The notes: a model not told the origin generated them from the sequence alone. DNA of 64,000 nucleotides from Actinomadura sp. KC06 (GCF_004348735.1 NZ_SMKT01000008.1:1-64000), one strand, 5' to 3'; numbered from the stretch's first letter, positions 23,359 to 33,045 are shown. Translations and numbers: made by a program.

Positions 23359-24131
23359 CTGCGCTGGTCACCGGTACGTGGTGGATGACTCATCGGCGGT
23401 TGTCAGCGCTGCTGCGCAATCCCGCCGTCCTCGTGATGACGCTGGTCCAGCCGATGATCTGGCTGTTCCTTTTCGGGGAGCTGTTCAAGAAGGTCGTCGA
23501 ATTGCCCGGGTTCGGGGCGACGTCCTACCTGGACTACATCGTCCCCGGCGTCGTGGTCATGAACGCGGTGTCGCTGAACTCGTTCGCCGGGATGGCGACC
23601 ATGGACGAGATCGACCGGGGCACGCTCGACCGCTTCCTCGTGACGCCCGTGCGGCGCAGCGCGATCGCGAACGCGGGCGTCATCGAGCAGGCGCTGAGCA
23701 CCGCCTTCCAGTCGATCGTGATCATCCTGCTGGGCTGGGCCGCCGGCGCGCACTATCCGGGCGGGGCGGCCGGGCTCGCCGTGCTGGTCGCCGCGTCCGT
23801 GCTGATCGGCGTCGTCCTCGCCGCGCTGTCGAACACGCTCGCGCTCCTCGTCCGCGACCGCAACACGATCATCGGCCTGAACGTGATGCTGCTGCTTCCG
23901 CTGACGTTCCTGTCGTCGGCGTTCATGGCCGAAGACCTCATGCCGTCTTGGATCCGGCACGTGGCCGCCGCCAACCCGGTGAGCTGGGCTCTGGACACCG
24001 GACGCGCCGCGCTGGCCGAGGACCCCGACTGGGGGGCGGCCGCCATCCACGGCGCCGCGCTCCTCGCCCTGACCATCGCGACCGTGGGCCTGGCCGTCTT
24101 CTCGTTCAGGAGCTACCAGAAATCCCAATGA
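23355..24131 (+). CDS. ABC-2 type transporter permease, DrrB-like
   Basis: The membrane subunit has 258 residues and six hydrophobic segments (LVMTLVQPMIWLFLFGELF at ~30-50; then ~60-80, ~105-135, ~140-165, ~175-200 and ~225-250). The ABC-2 signature region near LLLPLTFLSSAFMAEDLMP (~175) is present. It forms the pore of a drug/lipid exporter with the DrrA-type ATPase. Its N-terminal 22 residues are the third, unrepeated copy of the upstream ORF's repeat head. Start ATG overlaps the small ORF's stop. A hairpin terminator follows five bases behind the stop. Confidence 0.92.
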   Translation: MTALVTGTWWMTHRRLSALLRNPAVLVMTLVQPMIWLFLFGELFKKVVELPGFGATSYLDYIVPGVVVMNAVSLNSFAGMATMDEIDRGTLDRFLVTPVRRSAIANAGVIEQALSTAFQSIVIILLGWAAGAHYPGGAAGLAVLVAASVLIGVVLAALSNTLALLVRDRNTIIGLNVMLLLPLTFLSSAFMAEDLMPSWIRHVAAANPVSWALDTGRAALAEDPDWGAAAIHGAALLALTIATVGLAVFSFRSYQKSQ

Positions 24132-24135
24132 CCTG

Positions 24136-24167
24136 CCGCCCGGCCGGCCACGCTGGCGGCCGGGCGG
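24136..24167. terminator. Hairpin between convergent permease and M20 peptidase genes
   Basis: CCGCCCGGCCG and CGGCCGGGCGG form an 11-bp stem whose loop (GCCACGCTGG) can add three more pairs. It fills the whole gap between the two stop codons, so it should terminate both genes. Confidence 0.75.
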
Positions 24168-24168
24168 G

Positions 24169-25602
24169 TCAGCGGGTGTCGAGGAAGCGGTCCAGGACGC
24201 GGGTGCCGAAGGCCAGGCCGTCCAGGGGGACGCGTTCGTCCACGCCGTGGAACATGCCGAGGTAGTCGAGGTCCGGGCCGAGGAGCAGCGGGGCGAAGCC
24301 GAAGCTCGCGATGCCGATGCCGTTGAACGACTTGGCGTCGGTGCCGCCCGCCATCACGTACGGGACGGGGCGGGCGAGCGGGTCCTCGGCGCGGAGCGCG
24401 CCGGCGAGCGCGGCGAAGGTGGGGCCCGCCGGGTCCGCGGCCGGGGCCTGCTCGTGGTTGATGAACTCGCGGGCGACCCTCGGGCCGAGGAGCCGGTCGA
24501 TCGTGGCGAGGAACTCCTCGTCCGTGCCCGGCAGGTAGCGCCCGTCCACCTGCGCGGACGCCGTGCCCGGCACGACGTTGACCTTGTAGCCGGCGTCCAG
24601 CCGGGTCGGGTTGGCGGAGTTGCGGATCGTCCCGGCGAACAGGCGGCCGACGCCGCCGAGGCGCGCGGCCTCCTCGTCGAGGCGGTCGTGGTCGATGGAC
24701 GTGCCGAGCGCGTCCGCCAGGCCGTCCAGCAGGGCGCGGACGCCAGGGGTCAGGCGGACGGGCCACTCGTGCGCGGCGATCCGGGAGACCGCGTGCGCGA
24801 TCTCGGCCACCGCGTTGTCGGGCGCGGGCTTGGAGCCGTGCCCGGCGGTGCCGCGCGCCGTCAGCCGCATCCATGCCGTCCCGCGCTCGCCCGTCGCTAT
24901 GGGATAGATCCGCGTCCCGGCGGCCGTGACAATGCTGCTCGCCGCCTCGGTGAACCCGCTCGCGGCCCCGGCGCCCGTGCCGACGCTGCTCGCGGCGTCG
25001 GCGGGGGCGGGGACGCTGAAGCCGCCGGATTCGCTGATCGCCTCCGTGCAGCCCTCGAAGTACCCGCGGTGCTCGCGCGCCACGTAGCGGGAGCCGTGGG
25101 CGCCGGTGCACTCCTCGTCGGCCAGGAAGGCCAGCACCAGGTCGCCGCGGGTGCGGCGGCCCTCCCGCAGCCGCCGCCGGACGGTCGCGAGCGTCATCGC
25201 GAGGCTGCCCTTCATGTCGACCGCGCCGCGCCCCCACACGCAGCCGTCGCGGACCTCGCCCGAGAACGGCGGCACCGTCCATTCGGACGGGTCGGCGGGC
25301 ACCACGTCGAGATGCCCGTGGATCAGGAACGCGGGGTGGGACGGGTCGGTGCCGGGGACGCGGGCCAGCACGCTCGCGCGGCCCGGCTCCGACTCGACGA
25401 TCACCGGGTCGGCGCCTGCGTCGTCCAGCAGCGCGGCCACGTGCTCGGCGGCGGGACGCTCCGGGTGGGCCACGCCCTCGCCCCGGTTCGTGGTGTCGAA
25501 GCGGATGAGGTCGGCGCAGATCGTCGCGGCCTCGGCCGCCGCCCTTTCGGCCGCCGCCTTTCCCGCGGCGACAGCGGGGTCGTTGTGTGCGACTGGCCCC
25601 AT
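24169..25602 (-). CDS. M20 family metallopeptidase
   Basis: A cytoplasmic di-zinc aminoacylase/carboxypeptidase-like hydrolase of 477 residues. Metal and catalytic motifs are present: FLIHGHLDVVP (~85), WGRGAVDMKGSLAM (~118), FLADEECTGAHGS (~150) and the late GGTDAKSFN (~420). The dimerisation domain starts at ARGTAGHGSKPAPDNAV. An Ala/Ser/Gly-rich insert (~190-220) between SESGGFSVPAP and RIYPIATGERG lengthens the chain beyond the usual ~440. ATG giving MGPVAHN follows GAAAGGGAAT; an in-frame start six codons earlier lacks this. It stands divergent to the peptide importer and may process imported dipeptides. Confidence 0.88.
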   Translation of the reverse strand: MGPVAHNDPAVAAGKAAAERAAAEAATICADLIRFDTTNRGEGVAHPERPAAEHVAALLDDAGADPVIVESEPGRASVLARVPGTDPSHPAFLIHGHLDVVPADPSEWTVPPFSGEVRDGCVWGRGAVDMKGSLAMTLATVRRRLREGRRTRGDLVLAFLADEECTGAHGSRYVAREHRGYFEGCTEAISESGGFSVPAPADAASSVGTGAGAASGFTEAASSIVTAAGTRIYPIATGERGTAWMRLTARGTAGHGSKPAPDNAVAEIAHAVSRIAAHEWPVRLTPGVRALLDGLADALGTSIDHDRLDEEAARLGGVGRLFAGTIRNSANPTRLDAGYKVNVVPGTASAQVDGRYLPGTDEEFLATIDRLLGPRVAREFINHEQAPAADPAGPTFAALAGALRAEDPLARPVPYVMAGGTDAKSFNGIGIASFGFAPLLLGPDLDYLGMFHGVDERVPLDGLAFGTRVLDRFLDTR

Positions 25603-25797
25603 GATTCCCTTTCGTAACAAGGCTTCATTTTCCTCCGCCGCTGACCTGTGTCAATGAATGATCAAGAACGTCTCGATCCGGTTTCGACTCCGTCAGCGGC
25701 GTATCCAAACGGTCACCGCGAGTACGACGCTGCCACCAATCTAGGTGCGGCGGGCGTCTGGTGCCCGCCGTGACGGAGCGACCGGCCGAGGAGGAGC

Positions 25798-27417
25798 ATG
25801 ACCAGTCAGAGGGGTGCCGGCAGGGGTGTCCGACTGAAGGTCGCGGGGCTCGCCGCGGTGGCGCTCGCCACGTCGCTCGGCCTGTCGGCCTGTGGCGGCG
25901 ACGACGCCGGGGCGAGCGACGGCACGTTCACGGCGGGGCACCCCGAGCCCGACCACCTGGTGCCCGCCAACACCACGAGCAGCTACGCCTTCGACGTGAT
26001 CAGCGAGCTGTTCGACAATCTGATGACCCTCGACGGCGGTGGCAAGGCCGTCCCGCTGGCCGCCGAGTCCGTCGCGTCCGACGACCAGAAGGTCTGGACG
26101 ATCAAGGTGAAGCCGGGGCAGAAGTTCCACAACGGCGAGCCGGTGACCGCGCAGAGCTTCGCGGACGCGTGGAACCACGCCGCCTACGGCCCCAGCGGCG
26201 TGACCACCAACGAGTACTTCTCGTCCATCAAGGGGTACAAGGAACTGAATCCCGAGGACGAGAACGCCAAACCGGAGGCCGAAACGCTGTCCGGTATCGA
26301 GGTCGTCGACCAGAACACCCTGAAGGTCACGCTGAACGACCCGTTCAGCCAGTTCCCGATGCTGCTCACTTATCCGGCGTACGCGCCGATGCCGAAGGCC
26401 GGGCTGAAAGACCTCAAGGCATTCGACGATCACCCGATCGGGAACGGCCCGTACCAGATGGACGGGAACTGGGAACGCAACAAACAGATCAAACTCGTCG
26501 CGTTCCCCGGCTACACCGGTCCGCGCAAGCCGAAGAACAAGGGCGTGACCTGGAAGAGCTATTCCAGCGCCGACACCGCGTACACCGACCTGCGGGCGGG
26601 ACGGATCGACGTGCTGCAGACGATCCCGTCCGCCAAGGTCCCCGAGGCGAAGCGGCTGCTCGGCGACCGGTTCCTGCCCCGCAAGACGGGCACGATCGAC
26701 TACCTCGGGTTCCCGCTGTGGGACAAGCGGTTCGCCAACGCCGACCTGCGCAGGGCCTTCTCGATGGCCATCGACCGGCAGGGCATCAACAAGGCCGTCT
26801 ACAACGGCGACTACTTCCCCGCCGACTCGCTGCTCCCCGCCATCATCGAGGGCCACCGGCCGAACGCGTGCGGCGAGCTGTGCACCTACAACCCGGCCAA
26901 GGCCAGGCAGCTGTTCACCAAGTCCGGCGGGTTCAAGGGGACGCTGGAGCTGTACTTCTCCAACGCGCAGCCGACCTACGCCCAGTGGATGCGGATCGTG
27001 GCGAACTCCCTGCGCGACAACTTCGGCATCAAGGACATCCAGTTCCGGCAGGTGCCCGCGTCCGACTACTTCTCCATGCTGGAGGAGCGCGAGGAGAAGG
27101 GCCCGTACCGGCAGAACTGGGAGGCCGACTACCCGAGCGCCCAGAACTACCTGGAGAACATGTGGACCTCGGCCGGCAACCGGATGGGCTGGACGAACAA
27201 GGAGTTCGACGACCTGATCGCCAAGGCCAACCGGACGGCCGACCAGCGGCAGGCGATCGCGTTCTACAACCAGGCCGAGGACATCGCGATCCGCGAGATG
27301 CCGATGATCCCGCTGTGGACGTGGGCGGGCCAGGGCGGCCGCTCGCAGAACGTCGACGACGTCACGATCACCCCGTACTCGACGGGCCTGGTCGCGACCG
27401 AAGTGACGGTGAAGTAG
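25798..27417 (+). CDS. Peptide ABC transporter substrate-binding lipoprotein
   Basis: This is an extracytoplasmic family-5 (OppA/DppA) binding protein of 539 residues. The signal peptide ends in lipobox LSAC with Cys32. Family landmarks follow: ISELFDNLMTLDGGGKAVPL, WTIKVKPGQKFHNGEPVTAQ (~100-120), HPIGNGPYQM (~212), and DLRRAFSMAIDRQGINKAVY (~315). It should capture oligopeptides or dipeptides and deliver them to the DppBC pore. GAGGAGGAGC precedes the ATG. First gene of a five-gene operon; a small GC hairpin (GGCGGGC / GCCCGCC) lies in its leader. Confidence 0.93.
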   Translation: MTSQRGAGRGVRLKVAGLAAVALATSLGLSACGGDDAGASDGTFTAGHPEPDHLVPANTTSSYAFDVISELFDNLMTLDGGGKAVPLAAESVASDDQKVWTIKVKPGQKFHNGEPVTAQSFADAWNHAAYGPSGVTTNEYFSSIKGYKELNPEDENAKPEAETLSGIEVVDQNTLKVTLNDPFSQFPMLLTYPAYAPMPKAGLKDLKAFDDHPIGNGPYQMDGNWERNKQIKLVAFPGYTGPRKPKNKGVTWKSYSSADTAYTDLRAGRIDVLQTIPSAKVPEAKRLLGDRFLPRKTGTIDYLGFPLWDKRFANADLRRAFSMAIDRQGINKAVYNGDYFPADSLLPAIIEGHRPNACGELCTYNPAKARQLFTKSGGFKGTLELYFSNAQPTYAQWMRIVANSLRDNFGIKDIQFRQVPASDYFSMLEEREEKGPYRQNWEADYPSAQNYLENMWTSAGNRMGWTNKEFDDLIAKANRTADQRQAIAFYNQAEDIAIREMPMIPLWTWAGQGGRSQNVDDVTITPYSTGLVATEVTVK

Positions 27418-27423
27418 CCGGCG

Positions 27424-28350
27424 ATGTGGCACTTCGTCGTCCGGCGGCTCCTGCAGGCGGTCCCGGTCTTCATCGGCACCACGCTGCTGATCTACGCGAT
27501 GGTGTTCGCGCTGCCCGGGGACCCGATCCAGGCGCTCGCGGGGGACAAGCCCGTCCCGGAGAACGTCCTGCGGACGCTCCGGGAGAGGTACAACCTGAAC
27601 GACCCGCTGCTGGTGCAGTACGCGAAGTACATGTGGGGGCTCGTCCAGGGCGACCTCGGCGAGAACTACACCGGCCAGAGCGTGTCGGAGATGCTCAGCG
27701 GGCGCTGGACGGTGACCGCGCAGCTCGCGATCACCGCCTGGATCTTCGAGCTGCTGATCGGGATCGCGCTCGGGGTGTGGGCGGGCCTGCGGCGCGGGAG
27801 GCTCGCCGACACCCTCGTCCTCGGCGGGACGACGCTGGTGATCGCGGTGCCGGTGTTCGTCATCGGCTACATCGCGCAGATCCTGTTCGGCCTGCACTGG
27901 CAGATCTTCCCGACCGCCGGGACGGACGACGGGTGGCCGATGAGCTACCTGCTGCCCGGCATCGTCCTCGGGTCGCTCGGCCTGTCGTACGTGGCGCGGC
28001 TGACCCGGACGAGCCTCGCCGAGAACCTGCGGGCCGACTACGTCCGCACCGCCCACGCCAAGGGCCTGTCGCGGACGCGGGTCGTCGGCCGGCACGCGCT
28101 GCGCAACTCGCTGATCCCCGTGGTGACGTATCTCGGCGTCGACTTCGGGAACCTGATGGGCGGCGCGATCGTGACCGAGGGCATCTTCAACCTGCCCGGC
28201 ATCGGGCAGCAGGTGTTCCAGTCGATCCAGCTGAAGGAGGGGCCCGTCGTGGTCGGCGCCGTCACCGTGCTGGTGCTGATCTTCCTGCTGGTCAACCTGC
28301 TCGTGGACCTGCTGTACGGGATCCTCGACCCGCGGATCCGGTATGACTGA
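27424..28350 (+). CDS. dppB: Peptide ABC transporter permease, DppB-type
   Basis: The 308-residue inner-membrane subunit has the family-5 N-terminus MWHFVVRRLLQAVPVFIGTT and six transmembrane helices. The EAA loop ADYVRTAHAKGLSRTRVVGR (~203-222) contacts the ATPases. The conserved YNLNDPLLVQYAKYMWGLVQGDLG periplasmic region is typical. It pairs with the following DppC protein. Six bases separate it from the binding-protein stop, and its end overlaps dppC by eight bases, showing tight coupling. Confidence 0.93.
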   Translation: MWHFVVRRLLQAVPVFIGTTLLIYAMVFALPGDPIQALAGDKPVPENVLRTLRERYNLNDPLLVQYAKYMWGLVQGDLGENYTGQSVSEMLSGRWTVTAQLAITAWIFELLIGIALGVWAGLRRGRLADTLVLGGTTLVIAVPVFVIGYIAQILFGLHWQIFPTAGTDDGWPMSYLLPGIVLGSLGLSYVARLTRTSLAENLRADYVRTAHAKGLSRTRVVGRHALRNSLIPVVTYLGVDFGNLMGGAIVTEGIFNLPGIGQQVFQSIQLKEGPVVVGAVTVLVLIFLLVNLLVDLLYGILDPRIRYD

Positions 28351-29233
28351 GAACGCGGCGGTCGCGGCGGCCGGCGGGGAGATCGGCCGGGCCTCGCTGT
28401 GGGACGACGCGTGGCGCGACCTGCGGCGCCGCTGGGTCTTCTGGGGATCGGCGGCGATCCTCGCCGTGGTCGCGGTGATGGCCGCGCTGCCGCGGCTGTT
28501 CACCGGCACGGCCGCCAACGAGGGCTGCGACCCGAACCGGTCCAGGCTCGGCCCGTCCGGCGACCACTGGTTCGGCACCGACCTCGCTGGCTGCGACTAC
28601 TACGCGCACGTCGTCCACGGCGCCCGCCCGACGCTGCTGATCGGCGTCGCCGTCACGCTGTTCGCGCTGCTCATCGCGGTGCTGTTCGGGATGCTCGCCG
28701 GCTACTACGGCGGGCTCGTGGACGCCCTCATCGCGCGGCTCACCGACGTGTTCTTCGGGCTGCCGTTCGTGCTCGGCGCCACGGTCATCCTCCTCGCGTT
28801 CCCCGGGCACGGGGTGTGGGCGATGACGCTGGTGCTGGTCCTGCTCGGCTGGACGACGATGATCCGCATCATGCGGGGGCAGGTCATCTCCGTCCGCGAC
28901 GCCGACTACGTGCAGGCGGCGCGGCTGCTCGGCGCGTCCGACGGGCGGATCATGGCGCGGCACATCCTGCCGAACGCGATCGCCCCGGTGATCGTGGTCG
29001 CCACCCTCAACGTCGGCAACGTGATCGTCGGGGAGGCGACGCTGGACTTCCTCGGCGTCGGCCTGCAGTACCCGCAGGTGTCGTGGGGGCTGCAGCTCGG
29101 CCAGGCGAAGGACTCCTTCCTCGACCACCCCCACCTGCTGGCCTTCCCCGCGGCGTTCCTGTCGGCGACGGTGCTGAGCTTCCTGCTGCTCGGCGACGCC
29201 GTCCGCGACGCCCTCGACCCGAAGCTGCGGTGA
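28343..29233 (+). CDS. dppC: Peptide ABC transporter permease, DppC-type
   Basis: The second pore subunit, 296 residues, has an N-terminal extension and first helix (WVFWGSAAILAVVAVMAALP), then the periplasmic HWFGTDLAGCDYYAHVVHGA signature and five further helices. The EAA motif ADYVQAARLLGASDGRIMAR (~189-208) is intact. The final [17 protein letters not shown] is a conserved DppC ending. It overlaps dppB upstream and dppD downstream (GTGA). Confidence 0.93.
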   Translation: MTENAAVAAAGGEIGRASLWDDAWRDLRRRWVFWGSAAILAVVAVMAALPRLFTGTAANEGCDPNRSRLGPSGDHWFGTDLAGCDYYAHVVHGARPTLLIGVAVTLFALLIAVLFGMLAGYYGGLVDALIARLTDVFFGLPFVLGATVILLAFPGHGVWAMTLVLVLLGWTTMIRIMRGQVISVRDADYVQAARLLGASDGRIMARHILPNAIAPVIVVATLNVGNVIVGEATLDFLGVGLQYPQVSWGLQLGQAKDSFLDHPHLLAFPAAFLSATVLSFLLLGDAVRDALDPKLR

Positions 29234-30297
29234 CGCCCGTGACGACCGAACTCAAGAAGGGCGACCTGGTCCCGGCGCCGCGCCCGGACGACGCGCCGCT
29301 CCTCCAGGTGGACGACCTGCACGTCAGCTTCCGCGTCCGCGGCCAGGACGTCCGCGCCGTGAACGGGCTCTCCTACACCCTCGCGGAGGGGGAGACCGTC
29401 GCGATCCTCGGGGAGTCGGGGTCGGGCAAGAGCGTCGCGGCGCAGGCGGTGATGGGGATCCTCGACATGCCGCCCGCGAGCATCGGGCGCGGGTCGGTGC
29501 GGCTGCGCGGCGAGGAGCTGCTCGGGCTGCCGGAGCGGCGGCGCCGCGCGTACCGCGCCGACCGCATCTCGATGATCTTCCAGGACGCGCTGACCGCGCT
29601 GAACCCGGTGTTCACCGTCGGCGACCAGCTCCGCGAGATGTACCGGGTGCACCGCGGCCTCGGCCGGAGGGCGGCCAGGGACAAGGCCGTCGAGCTGATG
29701 GAGCGGGTGCGGATCCCGTCCGCGGCGCGGCGGCTCGGCGACTACCCGCACCAGTTCTCCGGCGGCATGCGCCAGCGCATCATGATCGCGATGGCGCTGG
29801 CGCTGGAGCCGGACGTGCTGATCGCCGACGAGCCGACCACCGCCCTCGACGTGACCGTCCAGGCGCAGATCATGCGGCTGCTCGCCGGGCTCCAGGACGA
29901 GCTGACGATGGGCATGGTGCTGATCACCCACGATCTCGGCGTCGTCGCCGGCGTCGCGGACCGGATCGTGGTCATGTACGCGGGATCGGTCGCCGAGCAG
30001 TCGCCCGCCCGCGAGCTGTACGCGCGTCCCGCGCACCCGTACACGCGCGGGCTGCTGGCGTCGGTGCCGCGCCTCGACCGGCGCGGCGGGCCGCTCGTCC
30101 CGATCGCGGGCGCGCCGCCGAACCCGGCGGCGCTGCCGTCCGGCTGCCCGTTCCATCCGCGCTGCCCGCGCGCCGAGCCGGTCTGCGCGGTGGAGCGGCC
30201 GCCGCTGGTCAACGTCGCGCCCGGTCACGACGCGGCCTGCCATTTCGCCGCGGAGGTCCACACCGATCAGGAGGTCCCCGGTGCCGGATCCGAATGA
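29230..30297 (+). CDS. dppD: Peptide ABC transporter ATPase, DppD-type
   Basis: The 355-residue ATPase has Walker [18 protein letters not shown] (~60), the Q-loop [14 protein letters not shown] (~115), the signature [20 protein letters not shown] (~173), Walker [17 protein letters not shown] (~198) and the H-loop LITHDLGV. The C-terminal oligopeptide motif contains the Cys-rich [16 protein letters not shown] block (~300), which in relatives binds an iron-sulfur cluster or stabilises the dimer. Two GTG starts are possible; the first makes a 4-nt overlap with dppC. Its end overlaps dppF. Confidence 0.93.
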   Translation: MTPVTTELKKGDLVPAPRPDDAPLLQVDDLHVSFRVRGQDVRAVNGLSYTLAEGETVAILGESGSGKSVAAQAVMGILDMPPASIGRGSVRLRGEELLGLPERRRRAYRADRISMIFQDALTALNPVFTVGDQLREMYRVHRGLGRRAARDKAVELMERVRIPSAARRLGDYPHQFSGGMRQRIMIAMALALEPDVLIADEPTTALDVTVQAQIMRLLAGLQDELTMGMVLITHDLGVVAGVADRIVVMYAGSVAEQSPARELYARPAHPYTRGLLASVPRLDRRGGPLVPIAGAPPNPAALPSGCPFHPRCPRAEPVCAVERPPLVNVAPGHDAACHFAAEVHTDQEVPGAGSE

Positions 30298-31315
30298 CAC
30301 GCCCGCGGACGAGGCCCCGATCCTCCAGGTGGACGGCCTCGTCAAGCACTACCCGGTGACCCGGGGCGTGGTGATCAAGCGGACGGTCGGCCGGGTCAGG
30401 GCCGTGGACGGCGTCGACCTGGAGCTGCGCCGCGGCGAGACCCTCGGCGTCGTCGGCGAGTCCGGCTGCGGGAAGTCGACCCTCGCCAGGCTGCTGCTCG
30501 CCGCCGAGCGTCCCACCGCCGGGACGGTCCGCTTCGACGGCCGGGACGTCTTCGCGATGCCGAGATCCGAGCTGCGGGCCCTGCGCCGCCGGATCCAGAT
30601 GGTGCTGCAGGACCCGTACTCGTCCCTCAACCCCCGCATGACCGTCGGCGACATCGTGGGCGAGCCGTTCGCCGTCCACCCGGAGGTCGCGCCGAAGGGG
30701 GAGCGGCGCGGGCGCGTCCAGGAGCTGCTGGAGCTCGTCGGCCTCGACCCCGGCCACGTCAGCCGGTACCCGCACCAGTTCTCCGGCGGGCAGCGGCAGC
30801 GGGTCGGGATCGCCCGCGCGCTCGCGCTGCGCCCCGAGGTCATCGTGTGCGACGAGCCGGTGTCCGCGCTGGACGTGTCCGTGCAGGCGCAGGTGATGAA
30901 CCTGCTCGCCGAGCTGCAGCGGGAGCTCGGCCTGGCGTACGTGTTCATCGCGCACGACCTGGCCGCCGTCCGCCACATCTCCGACCGCGTCGCCGTCATG
31001 TACCTCGGCAAGGTCGTGGAGACCGGCGGCGAGGACCAGATCTACGAGCACCCCACCCACCCGTACACGCAGGCGCTGCTGTCGGCCGTCCCCGTCCCGG
31101 ACCCGGACGCCCCCGGCTGGACGGGCCAGATCCAGCTCGAAGGGGAGCCGCCGTCGCCGCTGGACCCGCCGTCCGGATGCCGGTTCCGGACCCGCTGCTG
31201 GAAGGCCCAGGACCTCTGCGCGATGCGGGAACCGGCTCTGGAGGAACGGGAGGACTCCCCCCATCCGAGCGCCTGCCACTTCGCGGGCGAAGAGGCCCTC
31301 ACAGAGCAAACCTGA
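30281..31315 (+). CDS. dppF: Peptide ABC transporter ATPase, DppF-type
   Basis: The partner ATPase (344 residues) has Walker [19 protein letters not shown] (~57), the Q-loop [14 protein letters not shown] (~108), the signature [20 protein letters not shown] (~166), Walker [17 protein letters not shown] and the H-loop FIAHDLAAV. The C-terminal [16 protein letters not shown] motif matches DppF. The GTG start is preceded by CAGGAGG inside the dppD end. It completes a standard binding protein-permease-permease-ATPase-ATPase importer. Confidence 0.93.
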   Translation: MPDPNDTPADEAPILQVDGLVKHYPVTRGVVIKRTVGRVRAVDGVDLELRRGETLGVVGESGCGKSTLARLLLAAERPTAGTVRFDGRDVFAMPRSELRALRRRIQMVLQDPYSSLNPRMTVGDIVGEPFAVHPEVAPKGERRGRVQELLELVGLDPGHVSRYPHQFSGGQRQRVGIARALALRPEVIVCDEPVSALDVSVQAQVMNLLAELQRELGLAYVFIAHDLAAVRHISDRVAVMYLGKVVETGGEDQIYEHPTHPYTQALLSAVPVPDPDAPGWTGQIQLEGEPPSPLDPPSGCRFRTRCWKAQDLCAMREPALEEREDSPHPSACHFAGEEALTEQT

Positions 31316-31345
31316 CGTTCCGGCGGTCCCCGGAAACGGCTTCCG

Positions 31346-31351
31346 TAGGCT
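31346..31351 (+). promoter_or_regulatory. -10 element of a leaderless promoter
   Basis: TAGGCT ends seven bases before the ATG of the spermidine-synthase-like gene, so the transcript should begin at or next to the start codon. GGAGGCC between them may also serve as a weak ribosome binding site. Confidence 0.5.
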
Positions 31352-31358
31352 GGAGGCC

Positions 31359-32219
31359 ATGGCACGCAAGGGCAGGCACGGTCCCCGCGCCAACATCTAC
31401 GCGATCGACGGCGGCGAGGCCGAACTGCTGCGGGACGCCGACCGCGACGGCGGCTGGATGCTTCTCGTCGGCGGCGTGCCCCAGTCGTACGTGGACCTGT
31501 CCGACCCCACCTACCTCGACTTCGAGTACATGCGGCTGATGGGCGACGTCGTCGACTGCCTCGGCGTGGACGGGCAGGCGTTCGACGCCGTCCACATCGG
31601 CGGCGCCGGGTGCACGCTGCCGCGCTACATCGCCGCGACACGTCCCGGGTCACGGCAGGTCGTCCTGGAGCCGGACGCGGGGCTGGTGCAGCTCGTCCGG
31701 GAGCAGCTGCCCGTCAAGGGCGTCCCCGGCCTGCGGATCCGGATCACCGACGGCCGCACCGGCGTCGCCGCGCTCGCCGACGAGGCCGACGACCTCGTCG
31801 TGATGGACGCCTTCGCCGAGGCGTCGATGCCGCCCGAGCTCGCGACCCGCGAGTTCGTCCTGGACGCGGCGCGCGTCCTGCGGCCCGGCGGCGTCTACAT
31901 GGCCAACGTCGCGGACGGCTTCCGGCTGCCGTTCGCCCGCCGGGTCGCCGCCACCGTCCGGTCGGTGTTCCGGCACGCGCTGCTGATGGGCGACCCGGGC
32001 GTGCTCCGCGGCCGCCGCTTCGGCAACCTCATCGTGGCCGGTTCGCGCGAGCCGCTCCCGGTGGACGAGCTGACCCGGCGCGCGGCGGGCGGCGCGGCCC
32101 GGGCGCGGCTGCTGAACGGCGGCGACCTCGCCGCGTTCTGCGCGGGCTCCGCGCCGCTGCGCGACGGCGAGGAGATCGTCGCGCCCGTCCCGCCGCCGCA
32201 GGTCTTCGGGAAGTCCTGA
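31359..32219 (+). CDS. Spermidine-synthase-like methyltransferase-fold protein
   Basis: The 286-residue protein has a Rossmann-like aminopropyl/methyltransferase fold: QSYVDLSDPTYLDFEYMRLM (~47-66), the SAM/dcSAM-binding loop VHIGGAGCTLPRYIAATRPG (~82-100), VVLEPDAGLVQLVREQLP, and DDLVVMDAFAEASMPPEL (~146), with the conserved Asp. It resembles the standalone spermidine-synthase-like proteins common in actinobacteria, whose real substrate is mostly unknown; polyamine synthesis is not shown. It follows the importer by 43 bases but has its own promoter. Confidence 0.82.
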   Translation: MARKGRHGPRANIYAIDGGEAELLRDADRDGGWMLLVGGVPQSYVDLSDPTYLDFEYMRLMGDVVDCLGVDGQAFDAVHIGGAGCTLPRYIAATRPGSRQVVLEPDAGLVQLVREQLPVKGVPGLRIRITDGRTGVAALADEADDLVVMDAFAEASMPPELATREFVLDAARVLRPGGVYMANVADGFRLPFARRVAATVRSVFRHALLMGDPGVLRGRRFGNLIVAGSREPLPVDELTRRAAGGAARARLLNGGDLAAFCAGSAPLRDGEEIVAPVPPPQVFGKS

Positions 32220-32271
32220 AGGTGAGGGGCCGGGCCGCCGGGGAAGGTGCCCGGGAGGAAGGGAGCGAGCC

Positions 32272-33045
32272 ATGATCCTCGTGACCGGGGCGAGCGGGAC
32301 GCTCGGCCGCCCGCTGACCAGGCTGCTGGCCGAAGCGGGTGCGGACGTGCACGCGCTGAGCCGCCGCGCCAGGCCGCCGGAGGACGGCGTCACCTGGCAT
32401 CAAGGAAATCTTCGGACCGGTGAGGGCATCGACGAGGCCGTCGCCGGCGCCGGGACGATCGTGCACTGCGCCAGCGAGCCGCTCCACGCGAAGCGGGACC
32501 TGCCCGCCGCGCGCCTGCTGGTCGAGGCGGCCCGGCGGCAGGGCGCGCCGCACCTGATCTACATCTCGATCGTCGGCGTCGACAAGATCCCCTACGGCTA
32601 CTACAGGACGAAGCACGCCGTGGAAAAGCTCATCGAGGACTCCGGGCTCCCGTACACGATCTTGCGGACCACGCAGTTCCACACGCTGCCCGACATGGTG
32701 CTGAACGTCCTCACCAAGGCGCCCGGCGTCATCGCGCTGCCGAAGGGCCTGCGCGACCAGCCGATCGACGTCGGGGAGGTCGCGGAACGGCTCGCAGAGC
32801 TGGCGCTCGCCCCCGGTCCCGCGCGGCGCGTCGACGACATGGGCGGCCCGGAGGTGCTCACGTTCGAGGAGATGGCGCGGGCCTACCTGAAGGCACGCGG
32901 CCTCCGGCGGCCCGTCCGCGTGCCGCTGCCGCTGCCCGGGGCGGCGGGACGCGGATTCCGGGAGGGGCACCACCTCACGCCCGGCCACGCGGTAGGGCGC
33001 CGGACCTGGCAGGAGTACCTGGACGAACGCCACCCGCGCCCCTGA
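32272..33045 (+). CDS. NAD(P)-binding SDR/NmrA-like protein
   Basis: An atypical short-chain dehydrogenase of 257 residues. The N-terminal TGASGTLGRPLTRLLAEAG is the nucleotide-binding loop, followed by HCASEPLHAKRD (~65) and the active-site-like GYYRTKHAVEKLIEDSGLPY (~105) with Tyr and Lys in YxxxK-type positions. TILRTTQFHTLPDMV belongs to the NmrA-like branch, often quinone reductases or redox sensors. GGAAGGGAGCG precedes the ATG. The C-terminus GRRTWQEYLDERH is typical of this actinobacterial subgroup. Confidence 0.85.
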   Translation: MILVTGASGTLGRPLTRLLAEAGADVHALSRRARPPEDGVTWHQGNLRTGEGIDEAVAGAGTIVHCASEPLHAKRDLPAARLLVEAARRQGAPHLIYISIVGVDKIPYGYYRTKHAVEKLIEDSGLPYTILRTTQFHTLPDMVLNVLTKAPGVIALPKGLRDQPIDVGEVAERLAELALAPGPARRVDDMGGPEVLTFEEMARAYLKARGLRRPVRVPLPLPGAAGRGFREGHHLTPGHAVGRRTWQEYLDERHPRP

